DNA of 58,926 bases from Faecalibacterium longum CLA-AA-H243 (GCF_020687245.1 NZ_JAJEQG010000016.1:1-58926), one strand, 5' to 3'. Counted from the first letter of the stretch, positions 42,599 through 53,046 are shown. Numbers and translations: made by a program. Notes: generated by a model not told the origin, from the sequence alone.

Positions 42599-43861
42599 TT
42601 ACCGGGTCTGACCGTTGCCGTGGATGATGTACTTGTAGCTGCACAGCTCGCCGAGGCCCATGGGTCCCCGGGCGTGGAGCTTCTGGGTGGAGATGCCCAT
42701 CTCACAGCCTAGGCCGAACTCTCCGCCGTCGGTGAAGCGGGTGGAGCAGTTGACGTAGACGGCGGCACTGTCCACTGCCGCCGTGAAGAGGGCAGCGTGG
42801 GCGTCAGTCCGGGTCAGGATGGCTTCGCTGTGGCCGGTGGAGTGAGCCGCGATGTGGGCGATGGCTTCCTCCACGCTGTCCACGATTTTCACCGCAAGGA
42901 TGTAGTCGAGGAACTCCGTGTCGAAGTCCTTCGGCCCGGCGGGGGTGCCGGGGATGAGGGCGGCAGCGCGCTCGTCCAGCCGCAGTTCCACCGGGTGCAG
43001 ACCCTTGGCGGTGCGGTCGGGGCCGAGGCGCTGGGCCAGCTTCGGCAGGAATTCGCTCGCAATGGCGCTGTGGACGAGGCAGACTTCCTCGGCGTTGCAG
43101 ACGCTGGGGCGGCTGGCCTTGGCGTTCTCGATGATGTCCAGCGCCTTGGTCTGGTCGGCGGTGTCGTCCACGAAGATGTGGCAGATACCGGTGCCGGTCT
43201 GGATGCAGGGGACTTTCGCGTTCTCGACGCAGGCACGGATGAGTCCGGCCCCGCCGCGCGGGATGAGCAGGTCCACATAGCCGACGGCGGTCATCAGGGC
43301 GTTGGCTGAGGCATGGGTGGTGTCCTCAATGAGGCAGACTGCTGTTTCAGGCAGACCGTTTGCCCGCAGGCCCTGCCGCAGGGTGGTCACGATGGCGTTG
43401 GCCGAGCGCCACGCCTCTTTGCCGCAGCGGAGGATGCAGGCATTGCCGCTCTTGATGGCGAGGGCGGCAGCGTCGCTGGTGACGTTGGGGCGGCTCTCGT
43501 AGATGATGGCGATGACGCCCATCGGCACGGCGGTCTTCTCGATGACGAGGCCATTGGGACGCTCGATGCGGCTCAGCACCCGGCCCACCGGGTCGGGCAG
43601 GGCGGCAACGTCCCGGATGCCCTTGGCCATGGCCTCGATGCGCTGGGGCGTCAGGGCGAGGCGGTCCAGCATGACGTCGCTGATGTGCCCCTTGGCGGCG
43701 GCCATGTCCTCGGCGTTGGCGGCGAGGGTGGCGTCCATGGATTCCGGTGCGCAGAGGGCATCAGCCATCCCGAGAAGGGCAGAATCACGGGTGCCGCTGT
43801 CCGAAAGGGCAACGGAAGTCTTGGCCCCGCGGGCGGCTTCCAGAATTTCCTGTGTGGTCAT
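42599..43861 (-). CDS. proA: Gamma-glutamyl phosphate reductase
   Basis: ProA makes glutamate semialdehyde with NADPH in proline synthesis. The 420-aa aldehyde-dehydrogenase-fold protein has [20 protein letters not shown], the region of the catalytic Cys ([13 protein letters not shown]) and [22 protein letters not shown] 43861 gives the normal start [12 protein letters not shown]; the longer frame runs into proB. It lies one base after proB. Confidence 0.96.
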   Translation of the reverse strand: MTTQEILEAARGAKTSVALSDSGTRDSALLGMADALCAPESMDATLAANAEDMAAAKGHISDVMLDRLALTPQRIEAMAKGIRDVAALPDPVGRVLSRIERPNGLVIEKTAVPMGVIAIIYESRPNVTSDAAALAIKSGNACILRCGKEAWRSANAIVTTLRQGLRANGLPETAVCLIEDTTHASANALMTAVGYVDLLIPRGGAGLIRACVENAKVPCIQTGTGICHIFVDDTADQTKALDIIENAKASRPSVCNAEEVCLVHSAIASEFLPKLAQRLGPDRTAKGLHPVELRLDERAAALIPGTPAGPKDFDTEFLDYILAVKIVDSVEEAIAHIAAHSTGHSEAILTRTDAHAALFTAAVDSAAVYVNCSTRFTDGGEFGLGCEMGISTQKLHARGPMGLGELCSYKYIIHGNGQTR

Positions 43862-43862
43862 G

Positions 43863-44642
43863 TTATGCCTCCTGTCTGTGGGCCGCAAAGCGGGTGCCTG
43901 CGGCACGGCCCTCGGCGATGTCATAGAGCAGCTCGGGGTGGGCGCCGTTCGCGATGACCATGTCAGCTCCGCTGGAGGTCACCATCCGGGCGGCCCGGAG
44001 TTTGGTGGACATTCCGCCGGTACCCAGCGCCGAGCCGGCTCCGTCGGCCAGCGCCATCACCTCGGGCGTGATGTCCTCCACCAGCGGGATGAGCTTTGCG
44101 TCCGGGTGGGTGTGGGGGTTGGCAGTGTAGAGACCGTCGATGTCGCTCAGCAGCACCAGCAGATCAGCTTTGATGCAGCAGGTGACGATGGCGGCGAGGG
44201 TGTCATTGTCGCCGATGGAGGTGATCTCGTCGGTGGCGACGGTGTCGTTCTCGTTGATGATGGGCAGTGCGCCCAGCTCCAGCAGACGGGTGAGGGTGTT
44301 CTGGATGTTCTCACGGCGGCTGGCGTGCTCGATGTCCACGCCGGTGAGCAAAATCTGCGCCACCGTGTGGTCGTAGGCGCTGAACAGCCGGTCGTAGGTG
44401 TACATCAGCTCACACTGACCCACGGCGGCACAAGCCTGCTTGGAGGACATATCGGTAGGGCGGGCGGAAAGCGACAGCTTGCCCACACCCATGCCGATAG
44501 CACCCGACGACACGAGGATGACCTCATGTCCGGCGTTCTTCAAATCGCTGAGCACTTTCACCAGCTCTTCGGTGTGGCGGATGTTCAGCCGCCCGGTGGA
44601 GTGGGCCAGTGTGGAGGTGCCGACTTTGACTACGATGCGCAT
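43863..44642 (-). CDS. proB: Glutamate 5-kinase (short form without PUA domain)
   Basis: ProB phosphorylates glutamate, the first and feedback-controlled step of proline synthesis. The 259-aa amino-acid-kinase protein begins VVKVGTSTL and has [36 protein letters not shown] and [12 protein letters not shown]. The C-terminal PUA domain of the E. coli enzyme is absent, as in many Firmicutes. It lies three bases after proC. Confidence 0.96.
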   Translation of the reverse strand: MRIVVKVGTSTLAHSTGRLNIRHTEELVKVLSDLKNAGHEVILVSSGAIGMGVGKLSLSARPTDMSSKQACAAVGQCELMYTYDRLFSAYDHTVAQILLTGVDIEHASRRENIQNTLTRLLELGALPIINENDTVATDEITSIGDNDTLAAIVTCCIKADLLVLLSDIDGLYTANPHTHPDAKLIPLVEDITPEVMALADGAGSALGTGGMSTKLRAARMVTSSGADMVIANGAHPELLYDIAEGRAAGTRFAAHRQEA

Positions 44643-44645
44643 AGA

Positions 44646-45452
44646 TCAACCCTTCCCCATCTCTTTTGTCTTGTTGTAGGAGGCGATGACGGCGTCCATC
44701 ACCGCGCCCCGCAGGCCCTTTTCTTCCAGCACCCGCACGCCCTGGATGGTGCTGCCGCCGGGGCTGCACACGGCGTCCTTGAGTGCGCCGGGGTGTTGGC
44801 CGCTCTCAAGCACCAGCTTTGCGCTGCCCAGGACCATCTGGGCGGCGTACTCCTGCGCCTTGGCACGGGGCAGGCCGCAGGCCACGCCGCCGTCGGCCAG
44901 CGCCTCGATGAACTGGTACACCCAGGCCGGGCCGCAGCCGGACACGCAGCTGGCCGCGTCGATGAGGCTTTCCGGCACAGCATCCAGCCGCCCGGCGGGG
45001 GCCATCAATTTCAGGAACTCGGCCTCTTCCTCAGCGGTGACATTGGAGGTGCAGTACTGTATCATACCGGCCCCCACCGAAGCGGGCGTGTTGGGCATGA
45101 TGCGGATGACGGGGCAGTCGCTGCCCGCCATCTCCTGAATGCGGGCGATGGACAGGCCCGCCGCCATGCTGCACAGCACGAAGCGGCTGGGCCGTTCGGC
45201 CAGCGTGAAGCGGAGCGGTGCCAGCAGCTCCTCCATCATCTGGGGTTTGACGGCTAAGAAGATGAGGTCGCAGCGGCCTGCCACCTCGTCGTTGATGGTG
45301 GTGTTGCAGCCCAGCTCAGCGGCCAGAGCCTCTGCCTTGGCGGCGGTGCGGTTGGCCAGCCAGACGTTCTGCGGGTCTGCCGCCTTGCAGACGGCCCGGG
45401 CGATGGCTCCGCCCATGTTGCCGCAGCCTAAGAAACCGATGGTATTCAGCAT
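44646..45452 (-). CDS. proC: Pyrroline-5-carboxylate reductase
   Basis: ProC reduces pyrroline-5-carboxylate to proline. The 268-aa protein starts with the NAD(P) fold TIGFLGCGNMGGAIARA and contains FLAVKPQMMEELL, RIMPNTPASVGAGM and the C-terminal GSAKLVLESGQHPGALKDAV and CSPGGSTIQG. ATG 45452 is the normal family start; the longer frame adds non-family residues. All three proline enzymes are thus in one proCBA operon, transcribed away from the TetR gene at 45760. Confidence 0.95.
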   Translation of the reverse strand: MLNTIGFLGCGNMGGAIARAVCKAADPQNVWLANRTAAKAEALAAELGCNTTINDEVAGRCDLIFLAVKPQMMEELLAPLRFTLAERPSRFVLCSMAAGLSIARIQEMAGSDCPVIRIMPNTPASVGAGMIQYCTSNVTAEEEAEFLKLMAPAGRLDAVPESLIDAASCVSGCGPAWVYQFIEALADGGVACGLPRAKAQEYAAQMVLGSAKLVLESGQHPGALKDAVCSPGGSTIQGVRVLEEKGLRGAVMDAVIASYNKTKEMGKG

Positions 45453-45759
45453 AAGAAAAACCTCTTTCCCAATCAAAAGAACAGGGGAGATTCCCCCCCT
45501 CTGTGTCTCCATTGTAAGCAGGGCCGGGGGAGAAATCAAGAGGAAAGCCGGAAAATGTCAAAGCTTTTCGGAAAGCTCCTGATAGACGCGCTGCGGCGGC
45601 GCAGGTTTTTTTGCTATCCAAATCTTAAGAAAACATAAAAAGTTCATGAAAAAGTCGAAAAAGGTGCTTGCACCTGCACGGGCGGATGAGGTATCATAAT
45701 AGATAGAAGTTGGGAAACTCCGCACAGAACGGGGCAAACGCGAAAGGATGGGCATTCTC

Positions 45760-46335
45760 GTGGCACAGACGACAAAACGCGCGCTGGAAGCATCGCTCAA
45801 AAAGCTGCTGCTCCGCAAGCCGCTGAATAAGATAACGATAAACGACATTACCGAGGACTGCGGCGTGAACCGCATGACCTTTTACTACCATTTCAAGGAT
45901 ATTTACGATTTGGTGGACTGGATCCTGGTGGAGGATGCCGCCGAGGCGCTGGAGGGCCGCCAAAACTTTGAAACCTGGAGCGAGGCGCTTCTGGACGCCT
46001 TGCAGCGCATCCAGGACAACCGGGTGCTGGTGCTCAACGTCTACCGCTCGGTAAGCAGGGAACAGGTGGAGCAGTACCTCTATAAAATGCTTGACCCTCT
46101 GCTGCGGATGTTTGTAGAGCGTGAAAACATCCCGGTGCAGGAAGAGGACAAGCAGTTCATCATTGATTTTTATAAGTATGGCTTTGTGGGTATGGTGCTG
46201 GAATGGATACGCCGCGATATGAAGACCGAACCGGCCATCATGGCCGAACGGCTCAACATCATGATGCATGGTGATTTGAAGCGGGCGCTGCTGCGCTTCA
46301 GCACCGACGGCAGAGCATCAAAAACCGACGACTGA
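45760..46335 (+). CDS. TetR family regulator (DhaS-like)
   Basis: The 191-aa protein starts AQTTKRALEASLKKLLLRKP and has the helix-turn-helix ITINDITEDCGVNRMTFYYH followed by FKDIYDLVDW, the pattern of the DhaS/TetR C-terminal subgroup, which includes activators of dihydroxyacetone kinase genes. GTG 45760 is preferred because GAAAGGATGG lies at proper distance; an ATG at 45748 would overlap that site. No kinase gene is near, so the target is unknown. The gap 45453-45759 holds the divergent leader regions and no gene. Confidence 0.88.
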   Translation: MAQTTKRALEASLKKLLLRKPLNKITINDITEDCGVNRMTFYYHFKDIYDLVDWILVEDAAEALEGRQNFETWSEALLDALQRIQDNRVLVLNVYRSVSREQVEQYLYKMLDPLLRMFVERENIPVQEEDKQFIIDFYKYGFVGMVLEWIRRDMKTEPAIMAERLNIMMHGDLKRALLRFSTDGRASKTDD

Positions 46336-46355
46336 TAAAAATCTGAACAAGCAGA

Positions 46356-46388
46356 GCAGGATGATAGAAAAACTATCACCCTGCTTTT
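46356..46388 (+). terminator. Terminator after the TetR gene
   Basis: GCAGGATGATAG (46356-46367) pairs with CTATCACCCTGC (46373-46384), with one mismatch, followed by TTTTG. Confidence 0.7.
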
Positions 46389-46475
46389 GTTGCTTATAGA
46401 ACCTTTGTCGGAAAAATGTTAAAGTATTGTCAAAACAAAGGGCTGGCAAAGACCCACACAAGGAGGCAGACTTTT

Positions 46476-47915
46476 ATGAGTATCGCGTTGGAGCCGTTGA
46501 GCCATAAGGTACAGCGTACCGCTGTCGGAACGATGGTGGATGTGGCACTGGCTCATGTCAGAAAAGACCGTCAGAAGGCGTTTGCCGAGATGGTGGACGT
46601 CGCCAAGCAGTTCTATGGCGACTCGTTCAGCGAGGAGACGTATGAGCACGCCCGCGCAGTACTGACCGATGCGGACAGCAAGTGGTCGAAGCTCATCAAC
46701 TGTGTGCTCGACCAGACCGCGCCCAGCGTGGCACGCACCACGGCGCTCAACCTTGGCTATGAGGCGTTCTTCCGGGGGACAAAGACCATCCGCGAGAACC
46801 GCACAAAGTACCACTGCAACATTCCGTGGCTGATCCTGTTCGACCCCACTTCGGCTTGCAATATGCACTGCGTGGGATGCTGGGCGGGCGAGTACGGCCA
46901 CAAAAACAACCTCAGCTTTGAGGATATGGACAAAATCATCACCGAGGGCAAGGAGCTGGGGGTCTATCTCTATATGCTCACCGGCGGCGAGCCTCTGGTG
47001 CGGAAGGCGGATATTCTCCGTCTGGCAAAAAAGCACAACGATGTGCAGTTTGCGATTTACACGAACTCTACCCTCATCGATGAGCCGTTCTGCGAAGAGG
47101 TCGTAAAACTGGGCAATATCGCCTTCATGCTCTCGATCGAGGGAACTCCCTCTACCAATGATGCCCGGCGGGGCGACGGCCACTATGCCGCTGTCATGAA
47201 TGCGATGGACTTGCTCAAGGCCCACGGGATCCTTTTTGGCACCTCCATCTGCTATACCAGAGACAATCTCGAAGCCGTCACCAGCGACCACTTTATGCGG
47301 ATGCTCTGCGACAAGGGCGCGCACTTCGGATTCTACTTCCACTATATGCCGGTAGGCAACGAGGCTGCGCCGGAGCTGATGCCCACGCCTGCTCAGCGCA
47401 AGTACATGATCGAGCGCATCCGGTATCTCCGCTCAGAAAAGAGCGATATTCCGTTTTATCCGATGGACTTCCAGAACGATGGCGAGTTTGTGGGCGGATG
47501 CATCGCAGGCGGACGCAACTATTTTCATATCAATTCGGCGGGCGATGCAGAGCCGTGCGTCTTTATCCATTATTCCAACGCCAACATCCACGACAGCAGC
47601 ATCCTCGATATTCTCCGCAGCCCGCTCTTCATGGCCTACCACAACGGCCAGCCCTTCAATAAAAACCATCTGCGTCCCTGCCCGATGCTGGAAAACCCCG
47701 AGCTTCTGCGCCAGATGGTGCATGACACCGGTGCTCACAGCACCGACTTGCAGTCGCCCGAGAGCGTAGACCATCTCTGCGATAAGTGCGGTGCATATGC
47801 TGCCGACTGGCAGCCTGTAGCCGACGAGATCTGGTCGCACGTCACCCTCAGGGAGAGCCGGTACGAGAATTACAAGGACTGGGAACCGGCTCATTCCACT
47901 GCTCACGCGAAATGA
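46476..47915 (+). CDS. Radical SAM protein with C-terminal cysteine cluster
   Basis: The 479-aa protein has an N-terminal helical domain of about 120 residues, then a radical SAM core with the cluster motif SACNMHCVGCWAGE (CxxxCxxC), YMLTGGEPLVRKADI and LSIEGTPSTNDARRG. The C-terminal part carries further cysteines (FVGGCIAGGRNYFHI, PCVFIHYSN, CPMLENP, CDKCGAY), as in SPASM-like proteins that hold extra clusters. I do not know the substrate, and no precursor peptide gene is seen nearby. AAGGAGG precedes ATG 46476. Confidence 0.9.
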   Translation: MSIALEPLSHKVQRTAVGTMVDVALAHVRKDRQKAFAEMVDVAKQFYGDSFSEETYEHARAVLTDADSKWSKLINCVLDQTAPSVARTTALNLGYEAFFRGTKTIRENRTKYHCNIPWLILFDPTSACNMHCVGCWAGEYGHKNNLSFEDMDKIITEGKELGVYLYMLTGGEPLVRKADILRLAKKHNDVQFAIYTNSTLIDEPFCEEVVKLGNIAFMLSIEGTPSTNDARRGDGHYAAVMNAMDLLKAHGILFGTSICYTRDNLEAVTSDHFMRMLCDKGAHFGFYFHYMPVGNEAAPELMPTPAQRKYMIERIRYLRSEKSDIPFYPMDFQNDGEFVGGCIAGGRNYFHINSAGDAEPCVFIHYSNANIHDSSILDILRSPLFMAYHNGQPFNKNHLRPCPMLENPELLRQMVHDTGAHSTDLQSPESVDHLCDKCGAYAADWQPVADEIWSHVTLRESRYENYKDWEPAHSTAHAK

Positions 47916-47948
47916 CTTTATCGGTCTTTCAAACATAAAAATGCGCAG

Positions 47949-47998
47949 AAAAGCCCCCATCTTCACCGGCTGAGGCAGCCGGGAGGATGGGGGCTTTA
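47949..47998. terminator. Bidirectional terminator
   Basis: AAAAGCCCCCATC pairs with GGATGGGGGCTTT, with inner CCGGCTG/CAGCCGG pairing. It separates the radical SAM gene from the convergent permease gene. Confidence 0.9.
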
Positions 47999-48008
47999 TC
48001 TTGTTATT

Positions 48009-49289
48009 TTATTCTTCGCCGGGATCAATGACGATCTCGGTTTCCGTTCCTTCATCTTCCACAGGCGCGGGAGCCGGGTCGCCGGGATCGCCGAACTCGT
48101 CGTGGTAGACGGTCATCTGGTCGAGCTGGCCGTTGCGGCGCAGGCCGTGGAAGACCAGCTTCTTGATGACGTCATAGATGACGGCGAACAGCGGCACGCC
48201 CACGATCATGCCCACGAAGCCCCACAGACCGCCGAACAGCAGGATGGAGAAGAGCACCCAGAAGCTCGAAAGGCCGGTGGTGTTGCCCAGGATCTTCGGG
48301 CCGATAACATTGCCGTCCAGCTGCTGGAGCACCAGAACGAAGAGTACGAACCAGATGGCCTTGATGGGGCTCTGGATGAGGATGAGCAGCGTTGCAGGCA
48401 CGGCACCGATGAAGGGACCGAAGAAGGGGATGACGTTGGTGACGCCGATGATGACCGACACCAGCAGTGCGCTCGGGAACTTGAAGATGATGCAGGCGAA
48501 GTAGCAGAGCACGCCAATGATGGCGGAGTCCATGATCTTGCCGTTGATGAAGCCGCCGAACATCTTGTCTGCGTAGAGGACTTCCTCCTGGATGAGCTGC
48601 GCCCAGTGGGGCTTGACGACGCTGTAGAGGATCATCTTGGCCTGTTTGGCGAACTTTTTGCGGCTGGCCAGCAGGTAAACGGCGACGATAAGGCCGATGA
48701 GCAGGTTCTTGAACCAGATCACCACATTCATGACGCCGACGCCCACACCGCTCAGGATGCCTTGTAAATTCTGCAGCGAGGGGAGCAGGGTGGTGCGCAG
48801 AGCGGTCAGATTGTCAGCAATGGCATCGTAGGCATCGTTGAAGTAGCCCATCAGTGTCTCATTATCCAAAAAGACTTTCTGTGTGTTCACCCAACGCATG
48901 AACCGGGTGATGCTGGTCTGCGCGGTGTAGTAGAGGGAGGTGACGCTTGTGATGAGCTGCGGCACCACCATCATCACGAGGGCGTAGACCACCAGCACAC
49001 CGAACAGAAGCGTCGCCGCAATGGCAAGCATATTGGCCATGCTGTGGAGCTTTTCGGGGAAGATACGGTGCAGAAAGCCCTCAATGGTGTTGCACACCGG
49101 CTTGAGCAGATAGGCAATGACGGCACCATAGATGAAGGGCATCAGGATGCCGGTCACCTTGGAGACCGCGTCGCCGAACCCGTCGAAGCGGTAGATGAAG
49201 AAGAAGAACAGGATGCTTAGACTTATCGCACCAAAGCCCGCGAGCATTCCGTAGATATAGGGCTTGATGTGCGGCTTTTTGTCCATCAT
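48009..49289 (-). CDS. AI-2E (PerM/TqsA) family transporter
   Basis: The 426-aa membrane protein has the layout of AI-2E family permeases: two N-terminal helices (YIYGMLAGFGAISLSILFFF; VTGILMPFIYGAVIAYLLKP), a central soluble stretch, and a C-terminal group with VIIGVTNVIPFFGPFIGAVP and the QQLDGNVIGPKILGNTTGLS signature. It ends in an acidic tail. Family members export autoinducer-2 or act as ion antiporters; which applies here is open. GGAG lies eight bases before ATG 49289; ATG 49301 is possible. Confidence 0.9.
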   Translation of the reverse strand: MMDKKPHIKPYIYGMLAGFGAISLSILFFFFIYRFDGFGDAVSKVTGILMPFIYGAVIAYLLKPVCNTIEGFLHRIFPEKLHSMANMLAIAATLLFGVLVVYALVMMVVPQLITSVTSLYYTAQTSITRFMRWVNTQKVFLDNETLMGYFNDAYDAIADNLTALRTTLLPSLQNLQGILSGVGVGVMNVVIWFKNLLIGLIVAVYLLASRKKFAKQAKMILYSVVKPHWAQLIQEEVLYADKMFGGFINGKIMDSAIIGVLCYFACIIFKFPSALLVSVIIGVTNVIPFFGPFIGAVPATLLILIQSPIKAIWFVLFVLVLQQLDGNVIGPKILGNTTGLSSFWVLFSILLFGGLWGFVGMIVGVPLFAVIYDVIKKLVFHGLRRNGQLDQMTVYHDEFGDPGDPAPAPVEDEGTETEIVIDPGEE

Positions 49290-49337
49290 GTGTGACTCCA
49301 TTCCTGCCGCAGACGGCAGGAGCCGGTACGGCGATGT

Positions 49338-50684
49338 TTAGATTTTGTTGCTGCGGCGCCAGATGTGCATCTTCTCGGCCTCTTTGATAAGCTCCTCGCG
49401 GAAGTCGGGGTGTGCCACATTGATGAGGGCTTCGGCCTTCTCCCAGGTGGTCAGACCCTTGAGGTTGACGCAGCCGTATTCGGTGCAGAGGTAATGCAGA
49501 TTGGCGCGGGTATCGGTGATGATGCTGCCGTTTTCCAGCGTGGGACGGATGCGGCTTTCGAGCTGACCGGTCTTCTTATTAAAGAAGGTAGAAGACAGGC
49601 AGATGAAGCTCTTGCCACCCTTGGAAAGGTATGCGCCCAGCACGAAGTCCAGCTGGCCGCCTGCACCGGAAATGTGCTTGACGCCGGCGCTCTCCGCATT
49701 CACCTGGCCGAACAGGTCGATGTCCACCGCATTGTTGATGGAGATGAAGTTGTCCAGTGCGGAGATGCTGCGGATGTCGTTGGTGTAATCGACGGGAGCA
49801 GACATGCACTCGGGGTTGTTGTTGAGGTAGTCGTACATCTTCTGGGTGCCGGCACCGAAGGCGTAGACCTGACGGCCCTTGTCCAGCTGCTTGTGTGCGC
49901 CGGTGATCTTGCCGGCCTTGGCGATGTCCACGAAAGCGTCAACGTACATCTCGGTGTGGACGCCCAGGTCCTTCAAATCGCTCTGGGCGATGAGGCTGCC
50001 GATGGCGTTGGGCATACCGCCGATGCCCAGCTGCAGGCAGGCACCGTTGGGGATCTGCGGCACGACGAGGTTTGCGACCTTCAAATCGACCTCGGAGGCG
50101 GGGCCGGCAGCGGCCATCTGGCCGATGGGCGGATTGTCGCCCTCCACGATGCCGGTGACCTGGGAGATATGGACACAGTTTTCCATACCACCGAGGCAGC
50201 GGGGCATATTGGTGTTGACCTCCACGATGATCTTCCTGGCCTTCTCACAGACGGCACCCAGATGGGAAGCGCTGGGGCCGAAGTTGAAGTAGCCGTGCTC
50301 GTCCATCGGAGTCACCTGGAAGACGGCGATGTCCAGCGGGTCGGGACTCTCGCGGTAGTAGCGGGGCAGCTCCGAATAGCGGATGGGGGAGTAGAACGAG
50401 AAGCCCTGTGCGATGGCTTTGCGCTCAATGCCGCCCATGTGCCAGCTGTTCCAGGTCATGTGGGCAGCGGGGTCGTCGATCTGGAAGATCTCAGTCACCC
50501 ACATCAGGATGCCGCCGCGGAAATTGACGTTCTCCAGTTCGGGCAGGCGCTTGGCAAGGGCGGCGTCCACGGCCACGGGGGTGTTGACGCACCAGCCGTA
50601 ATCCACCCAGTCGCCGCTCTTGACCAGAGAAGCAGCCTGCTCGGCAGTCATCTTTTTCTGGGCATACATTTCCATGAAATCCAT
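49338..50684 (-). CDS. but: Butyryl-CoA:acetate CoA-transferase
   Basis: This enzyme makes butyrate from butyryl-CoA and external acetate, the last step in gut butyrate producers. The 448-aa protein belongs to the acetyl-CoA hydrolase/transferase family. It shows [15 protein letters not shown], the catalytic Glu region [14 protein letters not shown] and the Faecalibacterium/Roseburia-type segment [20 protein letters not shown]. It lies next to the thl-crt-hbd-bcd-etfBA operon but on the other strand, so it has its own control. A GGAGAGGATGG stretch precedes the ATG. Other CoA-transferases of this family use 4-hydroxybutyrate or propionate, but context favours But. Confidence 0.93.
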   Translation of the reverse strand: MDFMEMYAQKKMTAEQAASLVKSGDWVDYGWCVNTPVAVDAALAKRLPELENVNFRGGILMWVTEIFQIDDPAAHMTWNSWHMGGIERKAIAQGFSFYSPIRYSELPRYYRESPDPLDIAVFQVTPMDEHGYFNFGPSASHLGAVCEKARKIIVEVNTNMPRCLGGMENCVHISQVTGIVEGDNPPIGQMAAAGPASEVDLKVANLVVPQIPNGACLQLGIGGMPNAIGSLIAQSDLKDLGVHTEMYVDAFVDIAKAGKITGAHKQLDKGRQVYAFGAGTQKMYDYLNNNPECMSAPVDYTNDIRSISALDNFISINNAVDIDLFGQVNAESAGVKHISGAGGQLDFVLGAYLSKGGKSFICLSSTFFNKKTGQLESRIRPTLENGSIITDTRANLHYLCTEYGCVNLKGLTTWEKAEALINVAHPDFREELIKEAEKMHIWRRSNKI

Positions 50685-50715
50685 TATAAACCATCCTCTC
50701 CTTTAAGAACATAAA

Positions 50716-50744
50716 AGAATTGTAAATTTATTATTTACAATTCT
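50716..50744. promoter_or_regulatory. Perfect 12-bp inverted repeat in the but leader
   Basis: AGAATTGTAAAT (50716-50727) and ATTTACAATTCT (50733-50744) flank TTATT, 32 bases before the but start codon. The half site TTGTAAA resembles redox-regulator sites (Rex- or FNR-like), but the spacing fits neither consensus exactly. It may also form an RNA hairpin near the ribosome site. Confidence 0.55.
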
Positions 50745-50872
50745 ACGGGACAAAATCTTAGCCGGAAATTTACCGTTTCTTCCCAGTCCGGACACTGTCT
50801 TATCACACCCCGGCGGTATCCTTGGGGTCGGCAGGGCAGAAGCCTCCGGCAGCGGCACACCTGCACAGCTTA

Positions 50873-50901
50873 GTTATAACATTAACAAACATTATAATCA
50901 A
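50873..50901 (-). promoter_or_regulatory. Candidate promoter of but
   Basis: On the minus strand TTGATT (50896-50901) and TATAAC (50873-50878) are 17 bases apart, about 190 bases before the start. The surrounding stretch 50745-51119 has no gene that I can support. Confidence 0.5.
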
Positions 50902-51119
50902 GCCCTCTTCCGCGAAAAAATGTCTCGCAGGACAATTTAACTAAATTTCTTAGGTATTTGTGGCGATTGTTTGGTATAGCAAAAACAATTTTTTTCGAAA
51001 AAGTACTTGATAAAATTTTGACGATATGGTTTACTAAGGGTGTACCAAGATGATGCGTCCCAGTGCGAAGTTAATTGACTAAAAATTAACGATATTGCGA
51101 TGGCGATGCGGCCTGGTAC

Positions 51120-51148
51120 TTGAAGCAGGAACTGAAAAGTGCTATCAT
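51120..51148 (+). promoter_or_regulatory. Promoter of coaD
   Basis: TTGAAG (51120-51125) and TATCAT (51143-51148), 17 bases apart. Confidence 0.6.
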
Positions 51149-51200
51149 GGCAACACCAAATGCGCTTTTCCAAAGCGCGCAAATAAAGGAGACCATACCG

Positions 51201-51704
51201 ATGGCAACAGCAGTTTACCCCGGGTCATTTGACCCGGTCACGAAAGGACACCTCGACATCATCAAGCGAGCTGCAAAGATAAACGACCAGCTCATTGTGG
51301 CAGTGCTCATCAACAGCGCAAAGAACCCTCTGTTCACCGTAGAAGAACGGGTGGCGCTGCTGCGGGAATGCTGCAAGGACATCCCGAATGTGACGGTGGA
51401 GAGCTTCGACGGCCTGACCGTGGAGTTCGCCAAGAAGCGCCACGCTTCGGTGATGGTGCGGGGCCTGCGGGCGGTGACGGATTTCGAAAACGAGATACAG
51501 CTCGCCCAGACGAACCACGCACTGATGCCCGGCATCGAGACGATGTTCCTTGCCACCAGCATCAAGTGGAGCTACCTTTCTTCCACCATCGTCAAGGAGG
51601 CTGCCCGCTACGGCAGCAACATCTCCAAGTTCGTGACGCCCAACGTAGAGAATGCCATCCACGCCAAAGTGGAGCAGCTCCGGGCGGAAGGAAAAACGCT
51701 CTGA
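51201..51704 (+). CDS. coaD: Phosphopantetheine adenylyltransferase
   Basis: CoaD makes dephospho-CoA, a late step of coenzyme A synthesis. The 167-aa protein has the nucleotidyltransferase start AVYPGSFDPVTKGHLDII, the substrate loop NPLFTVEERVALL, VRGLRAVTDFENEIQLAQ and the ATP-binding YLSSTIVKE. ATG 51201 follows AAAGGAGA; the longer frame has no ribosome site. It lies between but and the butyrate operon, both of which depend on CoA thioesters. Confidence 0.96.
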   Translation: MATAVYPGSFDPVTKGHLDIIKRAAKINDQLIVAVLINSAKNPLFTVEERVALLRECCKDIPNVTVESFDGLTVEFAKKRHASVMVRGLRAVTDFENEIQLAQTNHALMPGIETMFLATSIKWSYLSSTIVKEAARYGSNISKFVTPNVENAIHAKVEQLRAEGKTL

Positions 51705-51716
51705 TACCTTTTATAA

Positions 51717-51741
51717 TGCAGAAAGGCCCTCGGGCTTTTTG
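51717..51741 (+). terminator. Weak terminator after coaD
   Basis: AAGGCCC and GGGCTTTTT form a short stem with a tiny loop and a T run. It is probably leaky. Confidence 0.4.
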
Positions 51742-51792
51742 ATAAATAGTTTTACGAAACCCCGAAACATATAAATTCAGGAGGCTATTAAC

Positions 51793-53010
51793 ATGAAGAA
51801 AATTGTTATCGCATCTGCTTGCCGTACCGCTATTGGTAAGTTTGGCGGCACCCTGGCAAACGTCCCTGCTGCAGAGCTGGGCTCCATCGTCATCAAGGAG
51901 GCCCTGAACCGTGCTAACGTGAAACCCGAGCAGGTCGATCATGTTTACATGGGCTGCGTCATCCAGGCTGGTCTGGGCCAGAACGTCGCTCGTCAGGCTT
52001 CCCTGAAGGCTGGCCTGCCCGTCGAGACTCCTGCTGTCACCGTCAATGTGGTCTGCGGCTCCGGCCTGAACTGCGTGAACATGGCTGCTCAGATGATCGA
52101 GGCCGGCGATGCTGACATCGTGGTCGCAGGCGGCATGGAGAACATGGACATGGCTCCCTTCGCAATGATGAAGGGCCGCTACGGCTACCGCATGGGCGCT
52201 CCCATGGGCAAGAGCGAGATCGTGGATACCATGGTCAACGATGCTCTGTGGGATGCCTGCGGCTTCAACAAGCACATGGGCATGACCGCTGAGAACGTCT
52301 GCACCAACGAGACCTATCAGAAGAAGTACGGCTACAGCCCCATCACCCGCGAGATGCTGGATGATTTCGCTTACCACAGCCAGCTGAAGGCTGACAAGGC
52401 CATCAAGGACGGCGCTTTCAAGGATGAGATCGTTCCTGTTGTCATCAAGGGCAAGAAGGGCGACACCGTGTTCGATACCGATGAAGGCCCCCGTCTGAGC
52501 GCTCCCGAAGTGCTGGCAAAGCTGAAGCCCGCCTTCACCAAGGACGGCATCGTCACCGCTGCAAACTCCTCCGCTATCAACGATGGCGCAGCTGCTCTGG
52601 TCATCATGAGCGAAGAGAAGGCCAAGGAGCTGGGCGTGAAGCCTCTGGCTACCTGGGTCGCAGGTGCTCTGGCAGGCGTCGAGCCTGAGGTCATGGGCCT
52701 TGGCCCCATCGCTGCTACCAAGAAGGTCATGGCTAAGACCGGCATGACCGTTGCTGATATGGACCTGGTCGAGGCCAACGAGGCATTCGCAGCACAGTCC
52801 ATCGCAGTCGGCGAGGCTCTGGGCTTCGATAAGGACAAGCTGAACGTCAACGGCGGCGCAATCGCTCTGGGCCACCCGGTCGGCGCTTCCGGTGCTCGTA
52901 TCCTCGTCACCCTGCTGTACGCTATGAAGCATCGTGGTGCTCACAAGGGTCTGGCTACCCTGTGCATCGGCGGCGGCATGGGCTGCGCAACCATCGTCGA
53001 GATGGACTAA
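51793..53010 (+). CDS. thl: Acetyl-CoA acetyltransferase (thiolase)
   Basis: Thiolase condenses two acetyl-CoA to acetoacetyl-CoA, the entry into butyrate synthesis. The 405-aa enzyme has the acylated Cys in [13 protein letters not shown], the His in [17 protein letters not shown] and the second Cys in [11 protein letters not shown]. It begins [13 protein letters not shown] after AGGAGG. The codons (GCT, GTC, AAG) are those of highly expressed genes, as in the following five genes. Confidence 0.96.
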   Translation: MKKIVIASACRTAIGKFGGTLANVPAAELGSIVIKEALNRANVKPEQVDHVYMGCVIQAGLGQNVARQASLKAGLPVETPAVTVNVVCGSGLNCVNMAAQMIEAGDADIVVAGGMENMDMAPFAMMKGRYGYRMGAPMGKSEIVDTMVNDALWDACGFNKHMGMTAENVCTNETYQKKYGYSPITREMLDDFAYHSQLKADKAIKDGAFKDEIVPVVIKGKKGDTVFDTDEGPRLSAPEVLAKLKPAFTKDGIVTAANSSAINDGAAALVIMSEEKAKELGVKPLATWVAGALAGVEPEVMGLGPIAATKKVMAKTGMTVADMDLVEANEAFAAQSIAVGEALGFDKDKLNVNGGAIALGHPVGASGARILVTLLYAMKHRGAHKGLATLCIGGGMGCATIVEMD

Positions 53011-53046
53011 TTTCCCTTTGAAGGGTCACTCCGGATATTGATGCAG

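Noticed and set aside
43503-45257. 584-residue plus-strand frame opposite proA, proB and proC
   Set aside because: Three proline enzymes with intact motifs occupy the minus strand.
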